A DNA stretch of 64,000 nt from Kingella potus (lineage in GTDB: Bacteria > Pseudomonadota > Gammaproteobacteria > Burkholderiales > Neisseriaceae), in NCBI RefSeq assembly GCF_900451175.1, contig NZ_UGJJ01000002.1, positions 558,001 to 622,000 on the forward strand, written 5' to 3'. A model generated the notes under the pieces. The model was not told the DNA's origin, ran no database searches, and saw only the letters and a program-made list of their open reading frames with translations. Made by a program: the position numbers and the translations under genes. Positions 16,944 to 24,781 of the stretch are shown here, one piece after another (within the stretch, counting starts at the first letter, position 1; each line of letters opens with the position of its first letter).

Positions 16944-17858
16944 ATGACCGCCCCCAAAGTTTTACTCGTTTACTACTCCCAAACAGGGCAGCTTGCCACG
17001 CTCGCGCAGCAATTTGCCCTGCCGCTGCAACAGGCAGGCATCACGCTCGACTGCATACCGCTTGCGCCGCAGCAGCCCTATCCCTTCCCGTGGCGGTTTT
17101 GGCATTTTTTTGACACCTTCCCCGAAACCGCCCACCTGCGCCCCGCGCCGATTGCGCCGCCGCAGCTTCCGCATGATGATTACGATGTCATCGTCATCGC
17201 CTACACCGTGTGGTTTCTCGCCCCATCGCAGCCGATAACCGCCTTTCTGCAACGCCCCGAAACGCGCCGGCTGCTCAACGGCAAGCCCGTGGTAACGCTG
17301 ATTGGCTGCCGCAATATGTGGCTTGCCGCGCAGGAAAAAATGAAAACGCTGCTCTTAGCAAACGGCGCAAAACTCATCGGCAACATCGTCAAAACCGATG
17401 CCTGCGGCACCGCCGCCAGCTTTGTTACCACCCCCGCATGGCTGTTCACGGGCAACAAACATTATTTCCAAACCCTGCCCGCCGCAGGCATCGCCGAAGC
17501 CGAGTTGGCAGACGGCGCAAGGTTCGGCGCAAAACTGCGCGATGCCCTGCTCGCCCGCCAAACGCCCGATGAAACCCTGTTCCGACACATGGGCGCGGCA
17601 CGGGTAAACGAAAAACTGATTTTCAGCGAAAAAGCCGCCGCCCGCAGCTTCCACCTGTGGGGCAAGCTGCTGATGGCGGCAGGCAAAGTCTCGCCCCTGC
17701 TGCGCCGCCTGCTGCTGGCGTGCTACATCCTGTTTCTGATTACGCTGATTTTGACCGTTATCCCCCTGAGCATGGTGTTGAAAAAGCTGCTGCATCCGCT
17801 GCTCAAACATCGCCTTGCCCAAGCCAGGCAATATTACGCCGCACCCTCGGGCGAATAG
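16944..17858 (+). CDS. darA: dialkylresorcinol condensing enzyme-type flavodoxin-like protein (DarA-like)
   Basis: A 304-residue protein with a flavodoxin-like N-terminus (V-L-L-V-Y-Y-S-Q-T-G-Q near 6-16, an FMN-phosphate-binding pattern) and a hydrophobic C-terminal helix (about 250-285) that probably ties it to the membrane. This family travels with a FabH-like synthase in dialkylresorcinol (DAR) and flexirubin gene clusters, exactly as seen here with the next gene. In Photorhabdus the FabH-like DarB makes a cyclohexanedione and DarA is thought to aromatise it, so an oxidase/aromatase role is more likely here than condensation. The exact product is unknown. Confidence 0.72.
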   Translation: MTAPKVLLVYYSQTGQLATLAQQFALPLQQAGITLDCIPLAPQQPYPFPWRFWHFFDTFPETAHLRPAPIAPPQLPHDDYDVIVIAYTVWFLAPSQPITAFLQRPETRRLLNGKPVVTLIGCRNMWLAAQEKMKTLLLANGAKLIGNIVKTDACGTAASFVTTPAWLFTGNKHYFQTLPAAGIAEAELADGARFGAKLRDALLARQTPDETLFRHMGAARVNEKLIFSEKAAARSFHLWGKLLMAAGKVSPLLRRLLLACYILFLITLILTVIPLSMVLKKLLHPLLKHRLAQARQYYAAPSGE

Positions 17859-17988
17859 CCTGTTTACCCGTTTTCAGGCTGCCGAACCCAAAGGCAGCCT
17901 TGCCCCTTTGTCCCAGCATATAAGGGGCTATACCCCAGCGTAACACGCAAGGTTGAAAACCATACCCCCCCATTCATCACACAACACC

Positions 17989-19128
17989 ATGACCAACGAA
18001 GTTTACCTCACCCGCGCCACCGCCTTTCTCCCCAACGCCCCCGTTGCCAACGACCAAATGGAAGCCGTACTCGGCATGGCAGGCGGCATCCCCTCGCGCG
18101 TGCGCCGCATGATTTTGCGCTCCAACGGCATCGTCTCGCGCCACTACGCCATCGACCCCGCCAGCCGCGCCGCCACCCACACCAACGCCGAACTCGCCGC
18201 CGAAGCCCTGCGCCAACTCTTTGCCGCACCCGAAGCCAGCGAAGCCACCTGCCTTGCCTGCGCCACCTCCTATCCCGACCAAACCATGCCCGGGCACGGC
18301 GCAATGGTGCACGGCTTGTCCCCCCTGCCCCCCTGCGAAACCGTATCGCTCGCAGGCGTGTGCGTGGCAGGCATGGCAGCGATGAAATACGCCTACCAAG
18401 CCGTAAAAACAGGCGAACACGCCGCCGCCATCGCCACCGCATCGGAAAACGCCTCCGCCATGATGCGCGGCGAAGTATTCCAAAGCGAAACCGATTTCAG
18501 GCTGCTGCAACACGCCACCCCCGAAATCGGCTTTGAAAAAGACTTCCTGCGCTGGATGCTGTCAGACGGCGCAGGCGCGGTGCTGCTGGCAAACCGCCCC
18601 CTTGCAGGCAGCCTGAATTTCAAAATCCACTGGATAGACCTGCTGTCCTACGCCAACGAAATGCCGCCCTGCATGTACGCAGGCGCAGAAATCCGCGACG
18701 GCGCATTCCACGGCTGGAAAACCGTCAGCGCAGACGAGCGCGCACACCACAGCATCATGGCAGTCAAACAAAACGTCAAACTGCTCAACGAACACATCAT
18801 CCGCTACACCGTAGAAAAACCGCTCGCCCAAATCGCCGCCAAACGCAGCCTGAAAGCCGAACACATCGACTGGTTTCTGCCGCACTACTCGTCCGAATTT
18901 TTCCGCGACAAAGTAGCCGCAGGGCTGGCAAACGCAGGGCTGCCCATCGCACAGGAAAAATGGTTCACCAACCTGAGCAGCAAAGGCAACACAGGCTCGG
19001 CTTCCATCTACATCATTTTGGAAGAATTCATGCGCCGCCAGCCGATTGGACGCGGGCAGAAAATCCTATGCTATGTGCCTGAAAGCGGACGCTTTTCCAC
19101 TTGTTTCATGCTGTTGGAGGCGGTGTAG
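17989..19128 (+). CDS. darB: FabH-like ketosynthase III of the dialkylresorcinol type (DarB-like)
   Basis: A 379-residue ketosynthase of the KAS III class. The catalytic triad is Cys125 (L-A-G-V-C-V-A-G-M), His299 (L-P-H-Y-S-S) and Asn334 (S-K-G-N-T-G-S), the C-H-N arrangement of FabH and not the C-H-H of the elongating ketosynthases in this island. With the DarA-like neighbour it is expected to join two fatty-acyl-derived units into a cyclohexanedione/dialkylresorcinol ring. The start at 17989 (M-T-N-E-V) is preferred over an upstream in-frame ATG at 17953 because the 12 extra residues look random. Confidence 0.8.
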   Translation: MTNEVYLTRATAFLPNAPVANDQMEAVLGMAGGIPSRVRRMILRSNGIVSRHYAIDPASRAATHTNAELAAEALRQLFAAPEASEATCLACATSYPDQTMPGHGAMVHGLSPLPPCETVSLAGVCVAGMAAMKYAYQAVKTGEHAAAIATASENASAMMRGEVFQSETDFRLLQHATPEIGFEKDFLRWMLSDGAGAVLLANRPLAGSLNFKIHWIDLLSYANEMPPCMYAGAEIRDGAFHGWKTVSADERAHHSIMAVKQNVKLLNEHIIRYTVEKPLAQIAAKRSLKAEHIDWFLPHYSSEFFRDKVAAGLANAGLPIAQEKWFTNLSSKGNTGSASIYIILEEFMRRQPIGRGQKILCYVPESGRFSTCFMLLEAV

Positions 19129-19133
19129 CCGGC

Positions 19134-19162
19134 TTGCTTTCAGGCTGCTTATCATTTAAAAT
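19134..19162 (+). promoter_or_regulatory. promoter of the structured RNA ahead of the DUF3800 gene
   Basis: TTGCTT (19134-19139), a 17-base spacer and TAAAAT (19157-19162) form a sigma-70-type promoter. Transcription would begin near 19169-19170, two or three bases before a 9-bp stem at 19172. The promoter begins 5 bases after the DarB stop. Confidence 0.55.
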
Positions 19163-19169
19163 GGCACGC

Positions 19170-19275
19170 ATTAAGCCGAGAGTGCTGACCTTTATTTGCA
19201 GAACGTTGGGCGATTGACCCACTCGGCTTACCATCCATTCCACAGCCCTTTGCAGCCATGCAGGGGGCTTTTTGT
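19170..19275 (+). ncRNA. structured RNA upstream of DUF3800 gene, ending in an intrinsic terminator
   Basis: A perfect 9-bp stem (TAAGCCGAG at 19172-19180 with CTCGGCTTA at 19222-19230) encloses a small hairpin (TGGG/CCCA, 19207-19221) that abuts it. After a 13-base linker comes a strong terminator: an 11-bp stem with GCCA loop at 19244-19269 followed by TTTTT. The ATG of the DUF3800 gene is only 13 bases past the T run. Published comparative searches described several DUF3800 RNA motifs, conserved structures next to DUF3800 genes with unknown function; this looks like one, but I cannot assign a subclass. Confidence 0.6.
19244..19275 (+). terminator. intrinsic terminator between the RNA and the DUF3800 gene
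   Basis: AGCCCTTTGCA pairs with TGCAGGGGGCT (two G-T pairs) around a GCCA tetraloop, followed by five T. It would end most transcripts before the gene, either making a free small RNA or acting as an attenuator. Confidence 0.75.
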
Positions 19276-19288
19276 TAGAGATTAAACA

Positions 19289-20065
19289 ATGTATTTGCTT
19301 TATGCCGATGAATCAGGCTCGGTGGACGATCCGAACGGCGATTTTTTCGTGTTGGCAGGCATCAGTATTTTTGAACGCCAAACCCATTGGTTAGACCAAA
19401 AAATAGAAACCGTGGCGCAACGCTTCAACGCCCGCTTTGCCGGCGGAAAATGCGAATTTCACGGCAGCCCCATGCACTCGGGCAGGGGCAGTTGGAAAAC
19501 CGCCGCCACGCCCGCCGAACGCGCTCAGGCGGTTGCCGATATTTTGCATTTGTTGTCGCATTCGCAATCCCAAATCCGCATTTTTGCATCAATAATTGAA
19601 AAACGGCTGTTCGCCGACAAATCGGAAATCATCCCCACCGCCTTTCAAGATATTGCCTTTTCATTCGATTCTTCGCTGCGGAATATTTATTACAAACACA
19701 ACAACGCCCAGCGCGGCTTGGTTTTGTTTGACAAAAGCACTTCCGAGCGCATGATACAAGAGCTGTCTTACAGCTATAAACACTTGGGTTCGTCAGACGA
19801 CAAACTGCGCAATTTCGCCGAAGTGCCTGTATTTGTGGATTCGCAAGCCACACGGCTGATACAAATGGCAGACTTAATTGCCTATTGGCTGTACCGTTAT
19901 TACCAAAGCAACGACAATCGCGGATTCAACATCATCCAACCGCATATCTGGCGCAGCGGCGCGGAAATACTGGGTTTGCACGAGCATATTTCTGATGAAA
20001 CGCGCCGGCGTTTGCCCCATGCAGGCGACTGCGGCTATCCGTTTCCCACGCCCAATCCCATTTAA
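19289..20065 (+). CDS. DUF3800 domain protein
   Basis: A 258-residue DUF3800 protein. The family hallmark Y-A-D-E-S-G-S opens it (residues 5-11) and the C-terminal half has Q-M-A-D-L-I-A-Y-W near 195-203, acidic residues at positions expected for an RNase H-like metal site; F-D-K-S lies near 149-152. The activity of DUF3800 proteins is not established; they are often linked to mobile or defence regions. The gene is preceded by a structured RNA plus terminator and by no clear Shine-Dalgarno, and sits between pigment genes with no evident metabolic link. The next gene starts 15 bases after its stop. Confidence 0.85.
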   Translation: MYLLYADESGSVDDPNGDFFVLAGISIFERQTHWLDQKIETVAQRFNARFAGGKCEFHGSPMHSGRGSWKTAATPAERAQAVADILHLLSHSQSQIRIFASIIEKRLFADKSEIIPTAFQDIAFSFDSSLRNIYYKHNNAQRGLVLFDKSTSERMIQELSYSYKHLGSSDDKLRNFAEVPVFVDSQATRLIQMADLIAYWLYRYYQSNDNRGFNIIQPHIWRSGAEILGLHEHISDETRRRLPHAGDCGYPFPTPNPI

Positions 20066-20080
20066 GGAGGCCGTCTGAAA

Positions 20081-20473
20081 ATGGACATCGACGACATCCC
20101 CCAAGACCAAAGCGAAAGCTACGGCGGACACAAAAAAATCATCTACGGCACGCAAGGCGGGCATTACCAAGCCGCCACCAGCAGCGGCTGGGAAGCCGAA
20201 GCCTACGCCACCGCGCTAGCCGTGCACGAATTGGACGCGCAAACCGAAGCCGCACGCGCCGCCGTATTGCGCGGCGAATATTCGCCGCTGTATTACCAAA
20301 TGTTCCGCGCGCGCCACGACAGCGCCAGCCTTGCCGCCGCCGCAGGCTTCTGGCATTGGCAAACGCGCCGCCATCTGCGCCCCGCCGTGTTTGCCAAACT
20401 GCCCGCGCGCGTTTTGCAAAAATACGCCGATGCGCTGAATATCCACCCTGCCGATTTAAACAAACTGGATTAA
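20081..20473 (+). CDS. conserved hypothetical protein, 130 aa, first gene of BtrH/ABC/KS module
   Basis: A 130-residue soluble protein (charged, no signal peptide, no membrane segment). I recall similar small proteins next to BtrH-like genes in other proteobacterial lipid clusters but know no function. The ribosome site TAAGGAGG at 20063-20070 is joined to the ATG through an uptake sequence that supplies the spacer (AGGCCGTCTGAAA then ATG), which fixes the start. This uptake sequence is of the AG type, unlike most of the island. Confidence 0.65.
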   Translation: MDIDDIPQDQSESYGGHKKIIYGTQGGHYQAATSSGWEAEAYATALAVHELDAQTEAARAAVLRGEYSPLYYQMFRARHDSASLAAAAGFWHWQTRRHLRPAVFAKLPARVLQKYADALNIHPADLNKLD

Positions 20474-20570
20474 CCCCAGCTCCCCCGTTTTCAGGCAGCC
20501 TGAAAGCGAGTTTACGAGCTTCTGCGAAGCTAAAAGCAAGCGCACAGGCAGCCCCCATTTGAGAACCGCC

Positions 20571-21566
20571 ATGACCCCATTCCCCCACCAGCACACCGCC
20601 CACTGCGAAAGCGGCGTGATGTCCACCCTGCTGCAATACCACGGCTATCCGCTCAACGAAGCCATGATATTCGGCATCGCCCACGCACTCACCTTTGTGT
20701 GGCTGCCCATCGTCAAGCTCAACGGCATGCCGCTGGTTTCCTACCGCACACCGCCGCGCAGCATCATCAAACGCACCTGCCAAGCCCTCGGGCTGAAACT
20801 CAGCATACAAAAATTCGCCCGACCCGAAGACGGCAAAACCGCGCTGGACAACGCCCTTGCATCAGGCAAACTGGTCGGCATGCAAACCTCCGTTTACTGG
20901 CTGCCCTATTTTCCCGAACAAATGCGCTTCCACTTCAACGCCCACAACCTATTGGTGTACGGCAAAGACGGCAACGACTACCTGATTAGCGACCCCGTGT
21001 TTGAAAACGTGCAACGCTGCCCCGCCGATGATTTGCAACGCGCCCGTTTCGCCAAAGGCGCGCTGGCCGCCAAAGGCATGATGTACACGCTGGAAACGCA
21101 CAGGCAGCCTGAAAACACCATCGCCGAGCTGCCCCGCATCATCCGCCGCGCCATCCGCAAAAACGCACGCCAAATGCTCGCGCCCGTGTTTTTTGTCGGC
21201 GTAAAAGGCATCCGCACCGTTGCCAAAAACATTGAAAACCTGCCCGCCCGACACGATGGAAAATACCAAAAACTCTTTCTCGGGCATCTCGTGCGGATGC
21301 AGGAAGAAATCGGCACAGGCGGCGCAGGCTTCCGCTACATCTACGCCTATTTTCTGGAACAAGCCGCCGAAATCTGCCGCGAACCCGCCTTTCAGGCTGC
21401 CTCACAACAAATGACCCACATCGGCGACCAATGGCGGCAATTCGCCGCGCTGTGCGTGAAGCAATGCAAAAGGCCGTCTGAAAACGGCTGCGCCCAAATC
21501 GCCGCGTTTTTGCGCGAAATCGCCGACAAAGAAGAAGCGTTGTGGCGCACATTGAAACAAAGCTGA
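20571..21566 (+). CDS. BtrH N-terminal domain protein (ACP-dependent acyltransferase-like)
   Basis: A 331-residue protein of the BtrH family. BtrH moves an acyl group from an ACP onto butirosin's amino-sugar precursor through a cysteine-histidine centre. Here H-C-E-S-G at residues 11-15 gives the expected nucleophile Cys12, and the F-N-A-H-N-L-L-V-Y segment near 123-131 and I-S-D-P near 142-145 supply candidate His and Asp. In this setting it may transfer the product of the neighbouring ACP and ketosynthases onto an acceptor. The ATG at 20571 is chosen over a TTG at 20559. It is followed by an ABC transporter. Confidence 0.75.
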   Translation: MTPFPHQHTAHCESGVMSTLLQYHGYPLNEAMIFGIAHALTFVWLPIVKLNGMPLVSYRTPPRSIIKRTCQALGLKLSIQKFARPEDGKTALDNALASGKLVGMQTSVYWLPYFPEQMRFHFNAHNLLVYGKDGNDYLISDPVFENVQRCPADDLQRARFAKGALAAKGMMYTLETHRQPENTIAELPRIIRRAIRKNARQMLAPVFFVGVKGIRTVAKNIENLPARHDGKYQKLFLGHLVRMQEEIGTGGAGFRYIYAYFLEQAAEICREPAFQAASQQMTHIGDQWRQFAALCVKQCKRPSENGCAQIAAFLREIADKEEALWRTLKQS

Positions 21567-21646
21567 CAAACCGAAACAAAGCCGATAAACCGTTTTGCCA
21601 ACCAGCCCGTCTGCACCACGCCAATGCCCCTATCCCAAGCCAAACC

Positions 21647-22543
21647 ATGATTCAAATCCAATCCCTTTCCCACCAATACCCCCAAGCCGCCGCGCCTGCG
21701 CTGGACAAGGTCTCGTTTGAGATTGCCAAAGGCGAATGCTTGGGGCTGCTCGGGCACAACGGCGCAGGCAAAACCACGCTGATGTCGCTGCTGGCAGGTT
21801 TGCAGCCCGTGCAGCAGGGCGCGATTTTGTTTGACGGCAAACCGCTGCACCGCCTGCCGCGTGCCGAGCGGCAGAAAATCGGGCTGGTGCCGCAGGATTT
21901 CGCCTTTTATCCGCAGCTTTCGGTGTGGGACAACCTGCTGTTTTTCGCATCGCTCTATCGCCTGCGCGACCAAGGCAGCCTGAAAAAGCTCATCGCGCAG
22001 GCAGGCTTGGAAGCGCACACGCACAAAGCCGCCAAGCATCTTTCGGGCGGCTTGAAACGCCGTCTGAATTTCGCCATCGGGCTGGTGAATGCGCCGCAGC
22101 TTGTGTTTTTAGACGAAATTACCGTGGGCATAGACCCCCAGTCGCGCCGCTTTATTTTGGACAGCGTGGCGGATTTGACGCAGCAGGGGGTAACGGTGGT
22201 GTACACCTCGCACTACCTGCCCGAAATCGAGCAGCTTTGCAGCAAAATCGCGCTGCTGCAACACGGGCATCTGGTGTACCACGGCAGCCTGAACACGCTG
22301 TTGGACACGCAGGCGCAAACGGTGCGCTTTATGACCGAGCCGCCCCTGCCGCCCGAAGCCCTAGCCGCGCTGGAAGCCGCACCCTTAGACAAACACGGCA
22401 TGATGGAAACGGCGCAAAACGCGGCGGCGGTGTATGCCGCCCTGCAAAACAGCGGCACGCGCATCCGCTATTTCCAGCAGGGGCACGGCTCGCTGGAAGC
22501 GTTTTATTTGGACTTTTTGCGCCGAGAAACGGAGCAGCCATGA
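21647..22543 (+). CDS. ABC transporter ATP-binding protein
   Basis: ATPase subunit of 298 residues with all motifs: Walker A G-H-N-G-A-G-K-T-T (Lys42), signature L-S-G-G-L-K-R-R (132-139), Walker B L-V-F-L-D-E (Glu157) and switch H near 187. It belongs to the class paired with ABC-2 type permeases that export lipids, polyketides or antibiotics. Its stop overlaps the permease start (ATGA). Its place between BtrH-like and ketosynthase genes suggests it exports the module's acyl product. Confidence 0.9.
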   Translation: MIQIQSLSHQYPQAAAPALDKVSFEIAKGECLGLLGHNGAGKTTLMSLLAGLQPVQQGAILFDGKPLHRLPRAERQKIGLVPQDFAFYPQLSVWDNLLFFASLYRLRDQGSLKKLIAQAGLEAHTHKAAKHLSGGLKRRLNFAIGLVNAPQLVFLDEITVGIDPQSRRFILDSVADLTQQGVTVVYTSHYLPEIEQLCSKIALLQHGHLVYHGSLNTLLDTQAQTVRFMTEPPLPPEALAALEAAPLDKHGMMETAQNAAAVYAALQNSGTRIRYFQQGHGSLEAFYLDFLRRETEQP

Positions 22544-23790
22544 TTGCCGCCTCGCTGGTTAAAGAATTGAAACTGCTCGGCCGCGACCTGCACGGCTTGG
22601 CGGTTTTGTTTGTGATGCCGATTACCTTCATGCTGATTATGTCGCTGGCGTTGAGCCGCGATGCCGACCCGCACCAAGGCAGCCGCATTGCGCTGGTGGG
22701 CGCGGCAGGCGACAAAATCAACACGCAGCTTGCCGCCGCGCTGGCAAAAGAAGCCATGCAGGTCAGCACCATGCCGTCTGAAAAACTCGCCGAAGCGCAA
22801 AACGGGCTGCACGAAAAACGCTTCCAACTGGTGCTGCACAATCCCAACCGCCTTGCCGAAAGCCTTGCCGACAGCAAGCCTTTGCAGATTTACGTTGCGC
22901 CCGACACCGAGCCTTCGTGGCTGGCGGCGGTAAAAGGCGTGCTGCGCCAGCATTACACCGAAACGCGCATCAACGCTTATTTTGACGGCAGCGGCATCAC
23001 GATTGACAATAAAAAACTGCCGCCTGCCGTGCGCCAAGAAATCCAGAAAAAGATAGACGAGAAAAACGCCGAGCAGCTGAACGCGGTGAGCGCGTTTCTC
23101 AACCGCCCGATGCTGGAAGAGCATTATTTGAGCGCGGGCAGCGGCGCGGTCGCCAAGCCCAACGCGGTGCAGCACAGCGTACCGGCATGGCTGATTTTCG
23201 GGATGTTTTTCATCATGATACCGCTGTCCAACGTGATGGCTTTGGAGCGGCAGACCAACACGATTACGCGCCTGCGGCTGGCGCGTGCCAGCGCAACGGG
23301 GCTGATTGCGGCAAAGCTGGTGCCGTATTTCCTGATTAACCAGTTGCAGTTTGCAGGCATGTTGCTGCTCGGGCGTTATCTGCTGCCCGAAATCGGCGTG
23401 AGCGCGCTGGTATTGAACGGCAGCCTTGCGCCCTACGCGCTGCTTGCCGCCGCCGTGTCCGCCGCCGCGCTCGGCTACGCGCTGCTGATTAGCGTGTGCG
23501 CCAAATCCACCGAACACGCGGTGGTGCTGGGCGGCGGCGGCATTATCCTGATGGCGGCACTCGGCGGCATTATGGTGCCTGCCCATGTGATGCCGGAAAC
23601 CATGCAGCAGCTCACTTGGGTGTCGCCGATGGCATGGGGCTTGAAAGCGTTTCAGGCATTGCTGCTCAACCGCAGCGGCCTGCACGGCATCATGCCGTAT
23701 CTCGCGCTGCTGGCAGGCTTTGCGGTGCTGACGCTGGCGGCGGCGGTGCTGGTTTATCGGCGGCAGTTGCGAACGCAGGTAAGGTTTTGA
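22540..23790 (+). CDS. ABC-2 type transporter permease
   Basis: A 416-residue inner-membrane permease: one N-terminal transmembrane helix (about 20-40), a large periplasmic domain (about 45-215), then five to six helices in the second half. This is the YhhJ/YbhR-like export topology. It is translationally coupled to the ATPase gene. An ATGCCGTCTGAAA uptake sequence is read in frame as M-P-S-E-K. Together with the ATPase it forms a complete exporter; the substrate is inferred from context only. Confidence 0.88.
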   Translation: MIAASLVKELKLLGRDLHGLAVLFVMPITFMLIMSLALSRDADPHQGSRIALVGAAGDKINTQLAAALAKEAMQVSTMPSEKLAEAQNGLHEKRFQLVLHNPNRLAESLADSKPLQIYVAPDTEPSWLAAVKGVLRQHYTETRINAYFDGSGITIDNKKLPPAVRQEIQKKIDEKNAEQLNAVSAFLNRPMLEEHYLSAGSGAVAKPNAVQHSVPAWLIFGMFFIMIPLSNVMALERQTNTITRLRLARASATGLIAAKLVPYFLINQLQFAGMLLLGRYLLPEIGVSALVLNGSLAPYALLAAAVSAAALGYALLISVCAKSTEHAVVLGGGGIILMAALGGIMVPAHVMPETMQQLTWVSPMAWGLKAFQALLLNRSGLHGIMPYLALLAGFAVLTLAAAVLVYRRQLRTQVRF

Positions 23791-23911
23791 GCCTGCGGTT
23801 TTGCGATTATGGTTTGGCGTTTCAGGCTGCCTGCCCATCTGACAGCGCACAAATGAATTTGGCAACCTACCCCCTTTCAGGCAGCCTGAAAACATAAACA
23901 AAGGGAAAACA

Positions 23912-24436
23912 ATGCAATACAGCAATATTGAACTGAACACCCAACAATCGCGCGAAAAAGTGCTCACCCAAGCACACATTGATTTTTTCTACCAATTTTG
24001 CGGTTTTCTCGCCGAGCTCAACCGCTTGGAAACCGAAGCGCACGACAGGCACAAAGCATCGCAAAACCAAAAAACCGCCAACGGCTTGCCCACCCACCAA
24101 ACCAACGATGAAGACAAAGCCATTTGGCGCGATTTTGCCGAACAAAAAACCGCGCTGGTTCGCCAATGGGCAAGCGCAAGCCTGTTTCAGCAGCAGCTGC
24201 AAAAAGGCATTGCACAGTCTTTCGGCTGGCCCGCCCGATACCATTATATTGACCTGCCCTGCCGCGCCGAATTGATTGTAAAAAGCGCGAAAAAGATGAC
24301 GGTTGAGTTTTACTATACAGGCACGCCGGCAAAGAAAAACCGCTTTGGTTTTCGGCTGGAAGAAAACGGCTGGCGGCTGGACGAAGTGAAATACGGCTAT
24401 CAAACCGAAACAGGCTGGTTCAACGTAACGCTTTAA
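23912..24436 (+). CDS. hypothetical protein, 174 aa
   Basis: A soluble 174-residue protein lying in the second lipid module between the exporter and the ACP. The C-terminal 70 residues (K-K-M-T-V-E-F-Y-Y-T-G then E-N-G-W-R-L-D-E-V) look like an NTF2-type alpha+beta fold with paired strands, as in some immunity-type or accessory proteins, but this is only a resemblance. Its base composition is lower in G+C than its neighbours, which may mark a separate origin. No function can be assigned. Confidence 0.55.
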   Translation: MQYSNIELNTQQSREKVLTQAHIDFFYQFCGFLAELNRLETEAHDRHKASQNQKTANGLPTHQTNDEDKAIWRDFAEQKTALVRQWASASLFQQQLQKGIAQSFGWPARYHYIDLPCRAELIVKSAKKMTVEFYYTGTPAKKNRFGFRLEENGWRLDEVKYGYQTETGWFNVTL

Positions 24437-24490
24437 CCGCCCCCTTTTTCAGGCTGCCCAAGCACACAACACACCCCACGAAAGCCCCCC

Positions 24491-24781
24491 ATGCCCTACA
24501 CCTTCACCCTCGCCCCCGAAGCCTTGGAAACCGAATTAAAAAAACTCATCCTGCAAGAAGCCGATAAAACCGATGCGATAGCGCTATCCGATTTTTCAGA
24601 CGGCCTCCCGCTGTTTGGCGACCAAAGCCCCATCGGCTTGGATTCGCTGGACGCGCTGCAAATCAGCGTGGCATTGCAGCAGCATTTTCGCGTGCGTTTG
24701 CAGGGCGACCGCATGGTACGCAAACACATGATGTGCGTGCGCGATTTGGCGGCGTTTGTCCGCACGGAACACGGCGCATGA
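24491..24781 (+). CDS. acyl carrier protein of the second module
   Basis: A 96-residue ACP with Ser52 in G-L-D-S-L-D-A-L-Q as phosphopantetheine site. It is coupled to the following ketosynthase by an ATGA overlap. Residues 34-39 (D-F-S-D-G-L) are encoded by an inverted AG-type uptake sequence located in the loop before helix II, a region that tolerates change. The N-terminus is longer than in the two APE ACPs. Confidence 0.85.
   Translation: MPYTFTLAPEALETELKKLILQEADKTDAIALSDFSDGLPLFGDQSPIGLDSLDALQISVALQQHFRVRLQGDRMVRKHMMCVRDLAAFVRTEHGA

Noticed and set aside
19170..19230. Stem region before the DUF3800 gene considered as a tRNA or type III antitoxin RNA
   Set aside because: Too short for a tRNA, lacks a TTCRA loop, and there are no tandem repeats as in ToxI-type antitoxins.
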